This document shows positions 53,698 to 63,257 of a DNA stretch of 64,000 nt, one piece after another. The stretch comes from Amycolatopsis camponoti (lineage in GTDB: Bacteria; Actinomycetota; Actinomycetes; Mycobacteriales; Pseudonocardiaceae). Numbering within the stretch: the stretch's first letter is position 1; each line of letters begins with the position of its first letter. The position numbers were made by a program, and so were the translations under genes. The notes beneath the pieces are model-generated. The model made no database searches, had not been told where the DNA came from, and saw only the letters and a program-made list of their open reading frames with translations. The stretch spans positions 2,678,501 to 2,742,500 of the forward strand of contig NZ_CABVGP010000002.1 in assembly GCF_902497555.1 (NCBI RefSeq). The letters are read 5' to 3'.

Positions 53698-56387
53698 CCA
53701 CCCGGGTGGGCGTCGAGCCGGCCGCCTCCGCGGAACCGCAACCGGATGCCCGGGAACCCGTCGCGCGGTTGCTGCGCGACCTCCGTACCACCACCGAAGG
53801 GCTGACTTCGCGGGAAGCCGCCCGCCGGCTGCTGGCCCGGGGCCCGAACGAGCTGCCCTCGCACCGGTCCCGGCAGTGGCCGCTCGCCCTGCTGCGCCAG
53901 GTGATCCACCCGCTCGCGCTGCTGCTCTGGGTGGCGGCGGCCCTGTCCTGGTTCGCGGGCACCACCAGCCTGGCGTACGCGATCGTCGGCGTGATCGTGC
54001 TGAACGGCGTCCTCGCCTTCGTCCAGGAACAGCAGGCCGAGCGGGCCGTCGACGCGCTCGGTGCGTACCTGCCCGCGCAGGCGTCCGCGCTGCGCGACGG
54101 CCGGCCGCGGCCCGTGCCGGTGCGCGAACTGGTCCCGGGCGACGTCCTGCTGATCGCCGAGGGCGACCGGGTCCCCGCGGACGTGCGGCTCGTCGACGGC
54201 GTCCTCGAGGTGGACGCCTCGATGCTGACCGGCGAGCCGGGGCCGGTGACCCGCACGGCCGACGCGGTCGACGACGCCGATCGTGCCCTCGACTCGCCGG
54301 TGCTGGTGTTCAGCGGCACCGCCTGCGTCGGCGGTGCCGCCCGGGGCGTGGTCCACGCCACCGGACGGCACACCGAGATCGGGCGGATCGCCGCGCTGAC
54401 CGCGGGGGTCGGCCACGAGGAGAGCCCGCTGGAACGGCAGGTCCGGCGGGTGGCCTGGCTCATCGCCGGCGTCGCGCTCGCCGTCGGGATCGGCTTCCTG
54501 CCGCTGGGCGTCGCGGCGGGCCTGTCGTGGCCGGCCGCGTTCGTGTTCGCGATCGGCCTGCTGGTGGCGAACGTGCCGGAAGGGCTCCTGCCGACGATCA
54601 CGCTGGCGCTGGCCGGCGGGGTGCGTTCGATGGCGAAGTCCGGCGCGCTCGTCAAACGGCTGTCGGCGGTGGAGACCCTCGGGTCGACGACGGTGATCTG
54701 CACCGACAAGACCGGGACGCTCACCCGCAACGCCATGCACGTCGTGGAGGCGCGTGACCCGGCGGGGGAGCCGCTGACCGCATCCGCGCCGCTGGCCGAA
54801 ACCCTCGCCCGGTGCAGCACCGCCGACCTCGAATCGCGCACCGGAGACCCGACCGAGCTGGCCCTGCTCGAGTTCGCGGCCGCGAGCGGTGTGCGGCTCG
54901 ACGCGTCCACAAGGGACGCCAACCGGGTGGTGCTGTACCCGTTCGACCCCCGGCTCAAGATGATGTCCACAGTAGACGGCGCGCACGCCGGGCCTCGGAT
55001 GCGCGACACGAAAGGCGCACCCGAGCAGGTGGTTCCCCGCTGCGTGACCGCCCTCGACGCGGCCGGTCACGAGGTCGGCCTGACCGAGCCGCGCCGGGCC
55101 CGGATCACCGCGCTGGTGGACGAGATGGCCGGCCGCGGGCTCCGGGTGCTGGCCGTCGCCGACGGACCGGTGCCCGGCGAGGTCCCGCTCACCCGCGACG
55201 CGGCCGAATCCGGGTTGCGCCTGCTCGGCCTCGTCGGGCTGGCCGACCCGCCGCGTCCGGAAGTCGCCGGCGCCGTCGCGGCGTGCCACTCGGCCGGGAT
55301 CACCGTGCACGTGGTGACCGGGGACAACGGGCTGACCGCGGCGGAGATCGCGCGCCAGGTGGGGATCCGCGTGAGCCGCGTCATCGACGGCGGCGAACTG
55401 CTCGCGATGCCGGAGGCGGAGCTGGACGCGGCGCTGGCGACCGGGGAGGAGCTGGTGTTCGCCCGGGTGGCGCCCGAGGACAAGCTGCGGATCGCCGACG
55501 CGCTGCGCCACGGCGGCGCGGTCGTCGCGATGACCGGCGACGGCGTGAACGACGCGCCCGCGCTCCGGCGGGCGGACATCGGCGTCGCGATGGGGGCCGG
55601 CGGAACGGACGTCGCCAAGGAGGCGGCGACCGTCGTGCTCACCGACGACAACTTCGCCACGATCGTCGCGGGCGTCCGCGAAGGCCGCCGGGTCTACGAC
55701 AACGTCCGCAAGTTCGTGCTGTACATCTTCGCGCACGCCGTCCCCGAAGTACTGCCGTTCCTGTTGTTCGCGATCTCGGGCGGAGCGATCCCGCTGCCGC
55801 TGACCGTGCTGCAGATCCTGGCGATCGACCTCGGCACCGAAACCCTGCCCGCACTCGCCCTCGGGCGTGAGCCGGCCGAACCCGGCTTGATGGACCGGCG
55901 TCCCCGCAGCCGGTCCGAGGGGGTCGTCTCCGGGCGGATGCTGCTGCGCGCCTGGGGAATCATGGGCCTGCTCTCGGGAATCCTGGTGCTGGCCGCCTTC
56001 TTCGCGGTCCTGTACGAAGCCGGCTGGCACTACGGTGCCGACGTCTCGGCCGGCGCTGCGCTGCACCACGCCTACCTGCAGGCCACCACGGCGAGTTTCG
56101 CCGCGATCGTGTTCTGCCAGCTCGGTACCGCCTTCGCCGCGCGCACCCAGCGGGCGTCGCTGCGGTCGGTCGGGCTCACCACGAACCGGCTGCTGCTGGC
56201 CGGCCTGGCCTTCGAGCTGGCGTTCGCCGCGGCCCTGATCTACGTCCCGGCGCTGCAGCCGGTGTTCGGCACCGCCGCGCTGCCCGCCTGGGTGATCGCG
56301 CTGCTGCTGCCGATGCCGCTGCTCGTGTGGGGTGCCGACGAGGTGTTCCGCTGGGCGGGGCGCCGGCACGCCAGGGGCGTCCGATGA
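53694..56387 (+). CDS. P2-type cation-transporting ATPase, second copy
   Basis: This 897-residue pump is a close paralogue of the one at 22848-25526, with almost identical spacing: Asp338 in [19 protein letters not shown] in [20 protein letters not shown] and [20 protein letters not shown]. One catalytic difference is visible: the actuator motif TGES is TGEP here (residues 179-182). The Glu that drives dephosphorylation is kept. It is coupled to the small gene before it and overlaps acetate kinase after it as ATGA. Calcium is a possible substrate by analogy with CtpF. Confidence 0.92.
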   Translation: MTTRVGVEPAASAEPQPDAREPVARLLRDLRTTTEGLTSREAARRLLARGPNELPSHRSRQWPLALLRQVIHPLALLLWVAAALSWFAGTTSLAYAIVGVIVLNGVLAFVQEQQAERAVDALGAYLPAQASALRDGRPRPVPVRELVPGDVLLIAEGDRVPADVRLVDGVLEVDASMLTGEPGPVTRTADAVDDADRALDSPVLVFSGTACVGGAARGVVHATGRHTEIGRIAALTAGVGHEESPLERQVRRVAWLIAGVALAVGIGFLPLGVAAGLSWPAAFVFAIGLLVANVPEGLLPTITLALAGGVRSMAKSGALVKRLSAVETLGSTTVICTDKTGTLTRNAMHVVEARDPAGEPLTASAPLAETLARCSTADLESRTGDPTELALLEFAAASGVRLDASTRDANRVVLYPFDPRLKMMSTVDGAHAGPRMRDTKGAPEQVVPRCVTALDAAGHEVGLTEPRRARITALVDEMAGRGLRVLAVADGPVPGEVPLTRDAAESGLRLLGLVGLADPPRPEVAGAVAACHSAGITVHVVTGDNGLTAAEIARQVGIRVSRVIDGGELLAMPEAELDAALATGEELVFARVAPEDKLRIADALRHGGAVVAMTGDGVNDAPALRRADIGVAMGAGGTDVAKEAATVVLTDDNFATIVAGVREGRRVYDNVRKFVLYIFAHAVPEVLPFLLFAISGGAIPLPLTVLQILAIDLGTETLPALALGREPAEPGLMDRRPRSRSEGVVSGRMLLRAWGIMGLLSGILVLAAFFAVLYEAGWHYGADVSAGAALHHAYLQATTASFAAIVFCQLGTAFAARTQRASLRSVGLTTNRLLLAGLAFELAFAAALIYVPALQPVFGTAALPAWVIALLLPMPLLVWGADEVFRWAGRRHARGVR

Positions 56388-57501
56388 GAGTGCTCACGGT
56401 GAACCCGGGCTCGTCGAGCGTCAAGCTGTCGGTCGTCGAGGACGGCCGGGAGGTGGACCGGGCCACGGTCGCCGCCGCATCCGCCGCGCGGGCCCGGCAG
56501 CCGCTGGCCGACCTGGTGGTCCGGCGGCATCCGATCGACGCGGCCGGGGTCCGGTTCGTGCACGGCGGCTTGAGCACCGACCCGGTGCCGCTGGACCACG
56601 CGGAAACCGCGCGGCTGACCGCGTTGACCCCGCTGGCGCCGCTGCACCAGCCGCTGTCGCTGGAACTGGCCGAGCTGGTCGCCGAAGTCGTGCCGGGCCC
56701 GGTGTACGCGTGTTTCGACACCGCTTTCCACGCCCGGATGCCGGAATCCGCGGCGCACTACGCGCTGCCGAGGAGCTGGGTTCGCGAGCACGAGCTGCGG
56801 CGTTACGGCTTCCACGGTCTCTCCTGCGCGTCCGCCCTGCGCCGCACGGCCGAGCTGCTCGACCGGGAACCCGCCGGGCTTCGGCTGGTCTGCTGCCACA
56901 TCGGGGCCGGCGTTTCGGTGACCGCCGTCCGCGACGGCCACGGCGTGGACACGTCGATGGGCTTCACCCCGCTGGAAGGGGCGGTGATGGCCACCCGCTC
57001 CGGCAGCGTCGACCCGGGCCTGCTGCTGTACCTGCTGCGCTCCGGCGTCACCGACGCGGCCGGGCTCGACGACGCGCTCGACCGGGGGAGCGGCCTGGCC
57101 GGGATGACCGGCACCGGCGGTGACGTGCGGGACGTGCTGGCCGCGCGGGACCGCGGCGACCCGGACGCCCGCACCGCGATCGAGGTCTACCTGCACCGGC
57201 TGCGCCGGGAGATCGGCGCGATGGTGGCGTCTTTGGACCGGCTGGACGCGCTGGTGTTCACCGGCGGCGTCGCCGAACACCAGCCGGCCTTGCTGGCCGA
57301 GCTCTGCGAGCGGCTGGGGTCTTCGGGGTGCGGGCCGATTCCGGGCGCCTGGCCGCTGACGGCGACCGGGAGGTCGGCCGGGCGCACGGGGCCGTGCGGG
57401 TGCTGGTCGTGTCCGCGCGGGAGGGCCTGGAGATCGCCCGGCAGACGACCCTGGCGATGGCCGCCCGGGCCGCGGGTGCCGGTGGACCCCGCGATCGGTG
57501 A
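56384..57501 (+). pseudogene. ackA: Acetate kinase gene with a one-base frameshift near its 3' end
   Basis: The frame from ATG 56384 encodes LTVNPGSSSVKLSVVEDGRE, RYGFHGLSCASALRRTAELL, DTSMGFTPLEGAVMATRSGS and VFTGGVAEHQPALLAELCER, all matching acetate kinase at 20662. After LCERLG at about 57319 the frame shifts. The expected tail VFGVRADSGRLAADGDREVG, then AVRVLVVSAREGLEIARQTT, is found one base over, ending at TGA 57499-57501. The break lies in the GGGG run 57316-57319, where one G appears to be missing. The about 50 lost residues include the family's terminal Glu/Arg region, so the product is probably inactive unless the base is an error. Confidence 0.82.
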
Positions 57502-57565
57502 CGAACGGCCGCAGCGCGCCCGGCGGGCACGCCCCTAGCGTGAAGGCCGACGGAAGAGGAGTTCG

Positions 57566-58186
57566 ATGCAAGCACGCGACATCATGAGCAGCCCCGTCGT
57601 CACCGTGACCCCGGGCATGACGGTGAAGTACGCCGCGAACCTGTTGTCCGCCCACGGCTTCACCGCGCTCCCGGTCCTCGACGACGACGGCCGGCTCGTC
57701 GGCGTGGTGACCGAGGCTGACCTCGTGCGGGACCGGTTCCCGCGCGACGCCCGGTACCACCCGGCCGACGGCACCGGCCCGGACGAGCCGCCCGAGCCAC
57801 CGGCCGGGACCGTCGGCGGCGTGATGACCACCCCGGCGGTCGGGATGGGCGCGGGCACCGACGTGGTCGACCTGGTGCGCGTCCTGCTCGAAGACCGGAT
57901 CCGCAGCATGCCGATCGTCGACGGCGCCCACGTCGTCGGCATCGTCACCCGGCGCGACCTCGTCCGGGCGCTCGCCCGCGACGACGAGGTCATTTCGGCC
58001 GACGTGCGCCACCAGCTGTCGATCTACGGCGGGCCGGCGCGCTGGACCGTCGCGGTGCACGGCGGCGAGGTCGACGTCGTGGACGCGTTCGACGACGAGA
58101 CCGACCGGCACGTCGCGACCGTGCTGGCCCAGGCCGTGCCCGGGGTGACCGCGGTCCGCGTGAGCGGTACCAGCCCGGCCGGCTGA
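57566..58186 (+). CDS. CBS-pair protein with C-terminal BON-like domain, second copy
   Basis: This 206-residue protein is a paralogue of the one at 4538: [60 protein letters not shown] and a C-terminal WTVAVHGGEVDVVDAFDDET. Both copies precede a phosphoketolase gene, so the CBS protein may tune that enzyme or its expression in response to adenylate levels (inference). GAAGAGGAG precedes the ATG. Only a half-site of the DevR-like motif (GTGAC, 57498-57502) is visible upstream. Confidence 0.9.
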   Translation: MQARDIMSSPVVTVTPGMTVKYAANLLSAHGFTALPVLDDDGRLVGVVTEADLVRDRFPRDARYHPADGTGPDEPPEPPAGTVGGVMTTPAVGMGAGTDVVDLVRVLLEDRIRSMPIVDGAHVVGIVTRRDLVRALARDDEVISADVRHQLSIYGGPARWTVAVHGGEVDVVDAFDDETDRHVATVLAQAVPGVTAVRVSGTSPAG

Positions 58187-58223
58187 CCGGCCGGCCCGAC
58201 CCACCTGGCGGAAGGCCACGGCG

Positions 58224-60647
58224 ATGCAGCAGACCACGACCTCGACCGGCACCACGACCACGACCACAGCTTCGGCGTACGAGGAGCACGAGCGGGACCT
58301 GGACCTGAGGTGGTGGGCCGCGGCGAACTACCTGACCGCCGCCCAGATCTACTTGCAGGACAACCCGTTGCTGCGCGAGCCCCTCTCGGTGGAGGACATC
58401 AAGCCGCGCCTGCTCGGGCACTGGGGCACCAGCCCCGGGCTGTCGATGATCTACACCCTGCTCAACCGGCTCATCCGCGACACCGGCGCCGACTGCGTCT
58501 ACGTCGCCGGTCCCGGCCACGGCGGGCCGGCCCTGCTCGCGAACGCCTACCTCGAAGGCACCTACGGCGAGGCGTACCCCGCCGTCTCCGCCGACGTCGC
58601 CGGGCTGACCCGGCTGGTGCGGCAGTTCTCCACGCCCGGGGGCGTGCCGAGCCACGTCGGCGTCCAGACGCCCGGCAGCATCCACGAGGGCGGCGAACTC
58701 GGCTACTCCCTGGCCCACGCCGCGGGCGCCGCGTTCGACCACCCGGACCTGATCGTGGCCTGCGTGGTCGGGGACGGTGAGGCGGAGACCGGGCCGCTGG
58801 CGGGGTCCTGGAAGATCCCCGCCTTCCTCAACGCCCGCCGCGACGGTGCCGTGCTGCCGATCCTGCACCTCAACGGGTACAAGATCGCCGGGCCCACCGT
58901 GCTCGGCCGGGCCGACGACACCGACGTTCTCGGGTTGCTGACGGCGCAGGGCTGGGACCCGGTCGTCGTGGCCGGGGACGACCCCGCCGCGGTGTTCACG
59001 GACCTGCACCACGCCCTGACCGCGGCGCACGACCGGATCCGGGACAACCAGCGGCGGGCGCGCACGGGCTCGGCCGAGCCGTTCCGGCCGGTCCGCTGGC
59101 CGGCGATCGTCCTGCGCACGCCGAAGGGCTGGACCGGCCCGAAGGTCGTCGACGGCGTCGTCGTCGAAGGCACGTTCCGGGCGCACCAGGTACCGCTGAC
59201 CCTGGTCCGGGAGGACGTCGGACACTTCCGGTTGCTGGAGCGGTGGCTGCGGTCCTACGCGCCGGAAACCCTGTTCGACGCCACTGGACGGCTCGTCCCG
59301 GAACTGAGGGCGCTCGCCCCCGCAGGTGACAAGCGGATGTCCGCCAGCCCGTACGCCAACGGCGGCCGGCTGCTGCACCGGCTCGACATCCCCGCCCTGG
59401 CGCCGTACGCCGTCAGCGTGCCGACGCCTGGTGTCGTGCACCACGGCAACACCCGTCCGTTCGGTGAGCTGCTGCGCGACGTCTACCGCGCCAATACGCG
59501 GGAATCCGACGGCGGCGGCACGTTCCGCCTGTTCTGCCCGGACGAAACGGCCAGCAACCGGCTCGGCGCCGTCTTCGAGGCCACCGACCGGTGCCTGCAG
59601 GCACCGATCCTCACCACCGACGACCACGTATCACCCGAGGGCCGGGTCATGGAGGTGCTCTCGGAACACCTGTGCCAAGGCTGGCTGGAGGGTTACCTGC
59701 TGTCGGGCCGGCACGGCGTGTTCGCGACCTACGAAGCGTTCGCGATGGTCTCGGCCTCCATGCTGATCCAGCACGCCAAGTGGCTGCAGCACGCCGCGGA
59801 CCTGCCGTGGCGGCGTTCGATCGCCTCGCTCAACGTGTTGTTGACCTCGACCTGCTGGCGCAACGACAACAACGGTTTCTCGCACCAGGGACCGGGCCTG
59901 ATCGACATCGCCATCCCGCTGGCGCCCGCTGTCGTGCGCGTCTGGTTCCCGCCGGACGCCAACACCACGCTGTCGGTGGCGGAGCACTGCCTGCGCAGCC
60001 GCGACCACGTCAACCTGATCGTCGCCGACAAGCAGGAGCACCTGCAGTACCTCGACCTCGAGGAAGCGGCCGCGCACTGCGCCGCGGGAGCGTCCACATG
60101 GGACTGGGCCGGTACCGAGACGGCCGACGGCGAACCCGACATCGTGCTCGCCGCCGCCGGTGACGTGCCGACGCTGGAGGTCCTGGCCGCGGCCCGGCTG
60201 CTCCGCGACCACGTCCCGTACCTGCGGGTGCGGGTGGTCAACGTGGTCGACCTGATGGGCCTGCTCCCGCCCGCCGACCACCCGCACGGGTTCGGCGAGC
60301 GGAAGTTCGAGCGGCTGTTCACCGCTGCCACCGACGTGGTGTTCGCCTTCCACGGCTATCCCCGGGCTGTGCACCAGTTGCTGCACGGCCGCCCCGAGCC
60401 GGGCCGGTTCCACGTCCGCGGTTACACCGAGCAGGGCACCACCACGACGCCGTTCGACATGGTCGTGCTCAACCGGATGAGCCGCTACCACCTCGCCCTC
60501 GAAGCACTGCGCAGGTCCGCCCGGGTCCCCGAAGGCGGCGCGACACTGGCCGAGCACTGCCACGCCATGCTGACCCGCCACCACGGCTACATCCGCGAGC
60601 ACTTCGAGGACATGCCGGAAATCCGCGGCTGGACCTGGGCCGGCTGA
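58224..60647 (+). CDS. xfp: Phosphoketolase, second copy
   Basis: This 807-residue enzyme shares the diagnostic blocks of the copy at 6045: [69 protein letters not shown] and [20 protein letters not shown]. It has a longer Thr-rich N-terminus (QQTTTSTGTTTTTTAS). It produces acetyl phosphate for the adjacent acetate kinase, making ATP without respiration. It follows the CBS gene by 37 bp. Confidence 0.95.
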   Translation: MQQTTTSTGTTTTTTASAYEEHERDLDLRWWAAANYLTAAQIYLQDNPLLREPLSVEDIKPRLLGHWGTSPGLSMIYTLLNRLIRDTGADCVYVAGPGHGGPALLANAYLEGTYGEAYPAVSADVAGLTRLVRQFSTPGGVPSHVGVQTPGSIHEGGELGYSLAHAAGAAFDHPDLIVACVVGDGEAETGPLAGSWKIPAFLNARRDGAVLPILHLNGYKIAGPTVLGRADDTDVLGLLTAQGWDPVVVAGDDPAAVFTDLHHALTAAHDRIRDNQRRARTGSAEPFRPVRWPAIVLRTPKGWTGPKVVDGVVVEGTFRAHQVPLTLVREDVGHFRLLERWLRSYAPETLFDATGRLVPELRALAPAGDKRMSASPYANGGRLLHRLDIPALAPYAVSVPTPGVVHHGNTRPFGELLRDVYRANTRESDGGGTFRLFCPDETASNRLGAVFEATDRCLQAPILTTDDHVSPEGRVMEVLSEHLCQGWLEGYLLSGRHGVFATYEAFAMVSASMLIQHAKWLQHAADLPWRRSIASLNVLLTSTCWRNDNNGFSHQGPGLIDIAIPLAPAVVRVWFPPDANTTLSVAEHCLRSRDHVNLIVADKQEHLQYLDLEEAAAHCAAGASTWDWAGTETADGEPDIVLAAAGDVPTLEVLAAARLLRDHVPYLRVRVVNVVDLMGLLPPADHPHGFGERKFERLFTAATDVVFAFHGYPRAVHQLLHGRPEPGRFHVRGYTEQGTTTTPFDMVVLNRMSRYHLALEALRRSARVPEGGATLAEHCHAMLTRHHGYIREHFEDMPEIRGWTWAG

Positions 60648-60884
60648 CCGGACGCCGGTTCGGCTCGGGAGCCGTGGAACGCCCGCATTCGCCTGCCCCG
60701 AAAGGAAGTTGGGCTGAACGATCAGGCTCACCGGTACCGGGGCGCGGTATGCTGAGCAGGACAGCGCCGAAGTGCCGAGTCCCCGCTCTTGCGACGACCG
60801 ACAGCCGATGACCGAACGTCCGCACCGGACCCGTGCAGTGTCCGACGTGGCGAGAGCCGGACGGCGATGCATTGGAGCGAACCC

Positions 60885-61349
60885 ATGAAACTCAGCGCGC
60901 TGGCCACCCGCCGTCGGCACGACCTCGCAGCGGAACCGTTGGTGCTGATCATGTTCGGCCCGCACGGGACACCGTCGCTCCCGGCCGGGCTGAAGCTGTC
61001 GGAGAAGCTGATCGGCCGGACCGCGATCCTGGCTCTGGACGGTGAATTCGACCTGTACACCGCACCCGAGGTCGACCGGGCCCTCGACCTGATCCTGCGC
61101 CGGGCCCCGCGGCGGCTCGTGGTGGACCTTTCGCAGGTCAGTTTCCTGAATTCGGCGGGCCTCGAGGTGCTGCTCGCCTGCCACCGGCGCGCCGCCCCGC
61201 GGACCGATCTGCGCATCGTCGCGACGACGCGATCGACCTGGCGGCCGCTGCAAATCGCGCGGCTGCACCAAACCCTGGTGATCCACTCCTCGCGCGCGGC
61301 CGCCGTCGCCGCCCCGGTGTCCAGGGAGCCGCGCGCCAGGACGCCGTGA
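60885..61349 (+). CDS. STAS-domain protein (anti-sigma factor antagonist)
   Basis: This 154-residue protein has a STAS domain: IGRTAILALDGEFDLYTAPE, then RRLVVDLSQVSFLNSAGLEV with the DLSxVxFLNSAGL signature and the phosphorylatable Ser. Unlike the STAS protein at 1606, this one keeps the switch residue, so it may bind and be phosphorylated by an anti-sigma kinase. The ATG at 60885 follows GGAG; an ATG at 60867 is possible. It stands alone, and its partners are not in the window. Confidence 0.8.
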   Translation: MKLSALATRRRHDLAAEPLVLIMFGPHGTPSLPAGLKLSEKLIGRTAILALDGEFDLYTAPEVDRALDLILRRAPRRLVVDLSQVSFLNSAGLEVLLACHRRAAPRTDLRIVATTRSTWRPLQIARLHQTLVIHSSRAAAVAAPVSREPRARTP

Positions 61350-61434
61350 CCGTCGTCTCCGGTATGTCGTTCCGCGGAGGGACAGGGACCGCGGCCGAGC
61401 CTGTGCCGGCGAACAAGCATCCTCGCGGCGAGCG

Positions 61435-61923
61435 TCACGCGGGCAAGGTCGCTTTCGAAGTCACGGTTCGCAGCGCGCCCCGCAGCAGGCGGGCGATCTG
61501 GGGGGACGTCCAGCCGGTGCGGGTGGCGAGTTCGGCCGTCGTGAGGTGCTCCACCGCCGTCGACCACAAGGCGAATCGCTGGCGGGGCGGCAGCAGCGCC
61601 ACTTCGTCGAGCAGTACCGCGTCCCGCAGTGCCGCGTCCAGCCGTGGCCGATCGATCCGCCGGCCCAGGACGTCACGCAGCTCCACCAGGACGCGGGTGC
61701 GGACCTGCCGTCCGGCGTCCACGCTCGCCGGTGACCGGTCGGCATCCGGTTGCGCGCCAAGGATCCTGCTGCACAGTGCGGCGCTCGTCCGCCGGGAATG
61801 GCCTGTCTGGCACGCGACCCGGTAGACCAGCGTCAGCATCCGGCCGGGCAGATCGACCTCCGCGGATTCCCGCTCCCGCACCGGGACGGCCGCCGAGGAC
61901 CGGGAGCGGCTCCCGGTCGTCAT
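61435..61923 (-). CDS. Sigma-factor-like HTH protein (region 4-like)
   Basis: This 162-residue protein resembles a degenerate ECF-type sigma factor. The C-terminal segment DEVALLPPRQRFALWSTAVE then HLTTAELATRTGWTSPQIAR fits a sigma-70 region 4 HTH. The preceding RTRVLVELRDVLGRR could be the end of a region 2/linker, but no clear -10-binding region is present. Start ATG 61923 overlaps the stop of a 56-residue upstream gene. It may regulate envelope or stress genes, but that is a guess from context. Confidence 0.6.
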   Translation of the reverse strand: MTTGSRSRSSAAVPVRERESAEVDLPGRMLTLVYRVACQTGHSRRTSAALCSRILGAQPDADRSPASVDAGRQVRTRVLVELRDVLGRRIDRPRLDAALRDAVLLDEVALLPPRQRFALWSTAVEHLTTAELATRTGWTSPQIARLLRGALRTVTSKATLPA

Positions 61924-62090
61924 CCGTTCGCCTCCGGCCGCGCCGACTCCGCCGCCAGGTGGTTCAGCAGCCAGACGAGTTCCGCGGCGTCGATGACCCC
62001 GGCGTCCGCGGCGCGGACCCAGGCGTCGGCCGCTCGCCGGGTGAATTCGCGCGTGAGGAGGGGGTGGGTCGCGGGCTGGACGCTGGTCAT
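61920..62090 (-). CDS. Small helical protein upstream of the sigma-like gene
   Basis: This 56-residue protein reads TSVQPATHPLLTREFTRRAA then DAWVRAADAGVIDAAELVWL, a single helical module without a recognised family. GGGAGCAG precedes the ATG at 62090, and the stop overlaps the next ATG as ATGA, which supports translation. By position it could be a small partner or anti-sigma factor of the sigma-like protein. Confidence 0.55.
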   Translation of the reverse strand: MTSVQPATHPLLTREFTRRAADAWVRAADAGVIDAAELVWLLNHLAAESARPEANG

Positions 62091-62537
62091 CGGCTGCTCC
62101 CGGTGGACGGGTGACGCGTGTTCGGCCACCGGGGTCCGGGGTTGCCGTGACGTGCTGCTCTTCCGAATCCTAGGCCGACTTCCGCCGGCGAGCGATTCGG
62201 TGACCGACAGTCCGCCTCCGGCGGCAGTCGCGGCTGGTGCGCCCGGCGTTTCGCCTCGCGGCCGGGTTCAGCCGAATGGAGCAGCGGTACCGCCGGGTGG
62301 GGGCGGGGAACCCGCAGGATTGGTCTCTTCGGCGCAGTTGATGTGACACAAGGCCCTAGCTGTCACCCCTGCCTCGACCGGATGCTGGGGACACGGAGAG
62401 CAACACGCGGACGGCGGGTGGAGTCGTCACACCGCCTCCGCGTCACTGGGGGCTCAGTCGCACGTCGTGCTCGCCGCCTCCGAGAATCTCCGGCCCCTGA
62501 ACGATTCCCTGGTTCACGAGTGCACGAAGGAGTCATC
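62091..62537. other. Intergenic region between divergent operons
   Basis: These 447 bases contain no supported gene. One possible DevR-like motif, GTGAC-ACAA-GGCCC at 62343-62356, is followed by GTCAC at 62362-62366. It is about 180 bp from the next start codon, farther than the other boxes, so a regulatory role is uncertain. Confidence 0.4.
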
Positions 62538-63257
62538 ATGGTCACCCACCACTATCCGCGCGGCCCGGATCTGTTCGCCGGGCTCGGTTCCGGCGAACGC
62601 CGGCAGGCCCGCGCCGTCGAGGCGAACCGTCGCGCCGATCCGGTGTTCGTCGATCCGAGCGGGCGCCGGCGGCTGCTGGTTCGCGGTTCGGCCGGGGTAC
62701 TGGCCGTCGCGGGGGTCGCGTTCATCGCGGGTACCGGGCTGTTACTGGCCAACGAGCCGGCGACGTCCGCCGCCGGCGACGCCGAGTCCAATTCCGCGCC
62801 GGGCGCCCTTCCGGCCGTCCCGGGTGCGGGGCGGCAGCCGGCCGCCGTCGCGGGAAAGCAGCAGCCGCCGGGGACGGGCTGGAATCCCGGGCCGCGGGTC
62901 GCCATCCCCGCGAACGTCCTTCCCTTGTCCGCGGTAACGGGCGGCGCCGTGCCAGGGGGACAGCAGCCCGCAGGCGGAGCGCAGAGCGGCACGAGCGGCC
63001 CCGCGGTGGCGCCGCCGCCGGGGAACCAGGCGGCCGCCGGCCCGGCGCCGGCGAAGCGGGCCGATCCCGTTCCGCCCGCGCAGCCCGCAGCCGTGGTTCC
63101 GCCGGTCGCGGTGGTTCCGCCCGTGGTCGTGCCGCCACCCGCTCCGGCGGTGGTGGCGCCGGTCGTGACCGTCGTCCCTCCCGTGATCGAGGTCGTCGGC
63201 GGTGTGGTCGCACCCGTGACCGGGGCGGTCGGCTCGCTTCTCGGTAACCTGCTGTGA
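62538..63257 (+). CDS. Membrane-anchored Pro/Val-rich surface protein
   Basis: This 239-residue protein has a short cytoplasmic N-terminus, one membrane helix (VLAVAGVAFIAGTGLLLANE) and a long extracytoplasmic domain rich in Pro, Ala, Gly and Val. The C-terminal third repeats short P-P-V units (VVPPVAVVPPVVVPPPAPAV) and ends VTGAVGSLLGNLL. GAAGGAGT precedes the ATG. It overlaps the deacetylase gene start as GTGA, so it may be a wall-spanning partner of that enzyme. No enzymatic domain is present. Confidence 0.75.
   Translation: MVTHHYPRGPDLFAGLGSGERRQARAVEANRRADPVFVDPSGRRRLLVRGSAGVLAVAGVAFIAGTGLLLANEPATSAAGDAESNSAPGALPAVPGAGRQPAAVAGKQQPPGTGWNPGPRVAIPANVLPLSAVTGGAVPGGQQPAGGAQSGTSGPAVAPPPGNQAAAGPAPAKRADPVPPAQPAAVVPPVAVVPPVVVPPPAPAVVAPVVTVVPPVIEVVGGVVAPVTGAVGSLLGNLL

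Noticed and set aside
57498..57511. DevR-like box before the CBS gene at 57566
   Set aside because: Only the GTGAC half is present; the right half (GGCCG) is too poor to list as a site.
62343..62366. GTGAC...GTCAC pair before the surface-protein gene
   Set aside because: The spacing differs from the other boxes and it is about 180 bp from the start codon, so it was only mentioned in the intergenic entry.
63061..63180. Repeat-like PPV stretch considered as a DNA repeat element
   Set aside because: It is explained by low-complexity Pro/Val coding sequence of the surface protein.
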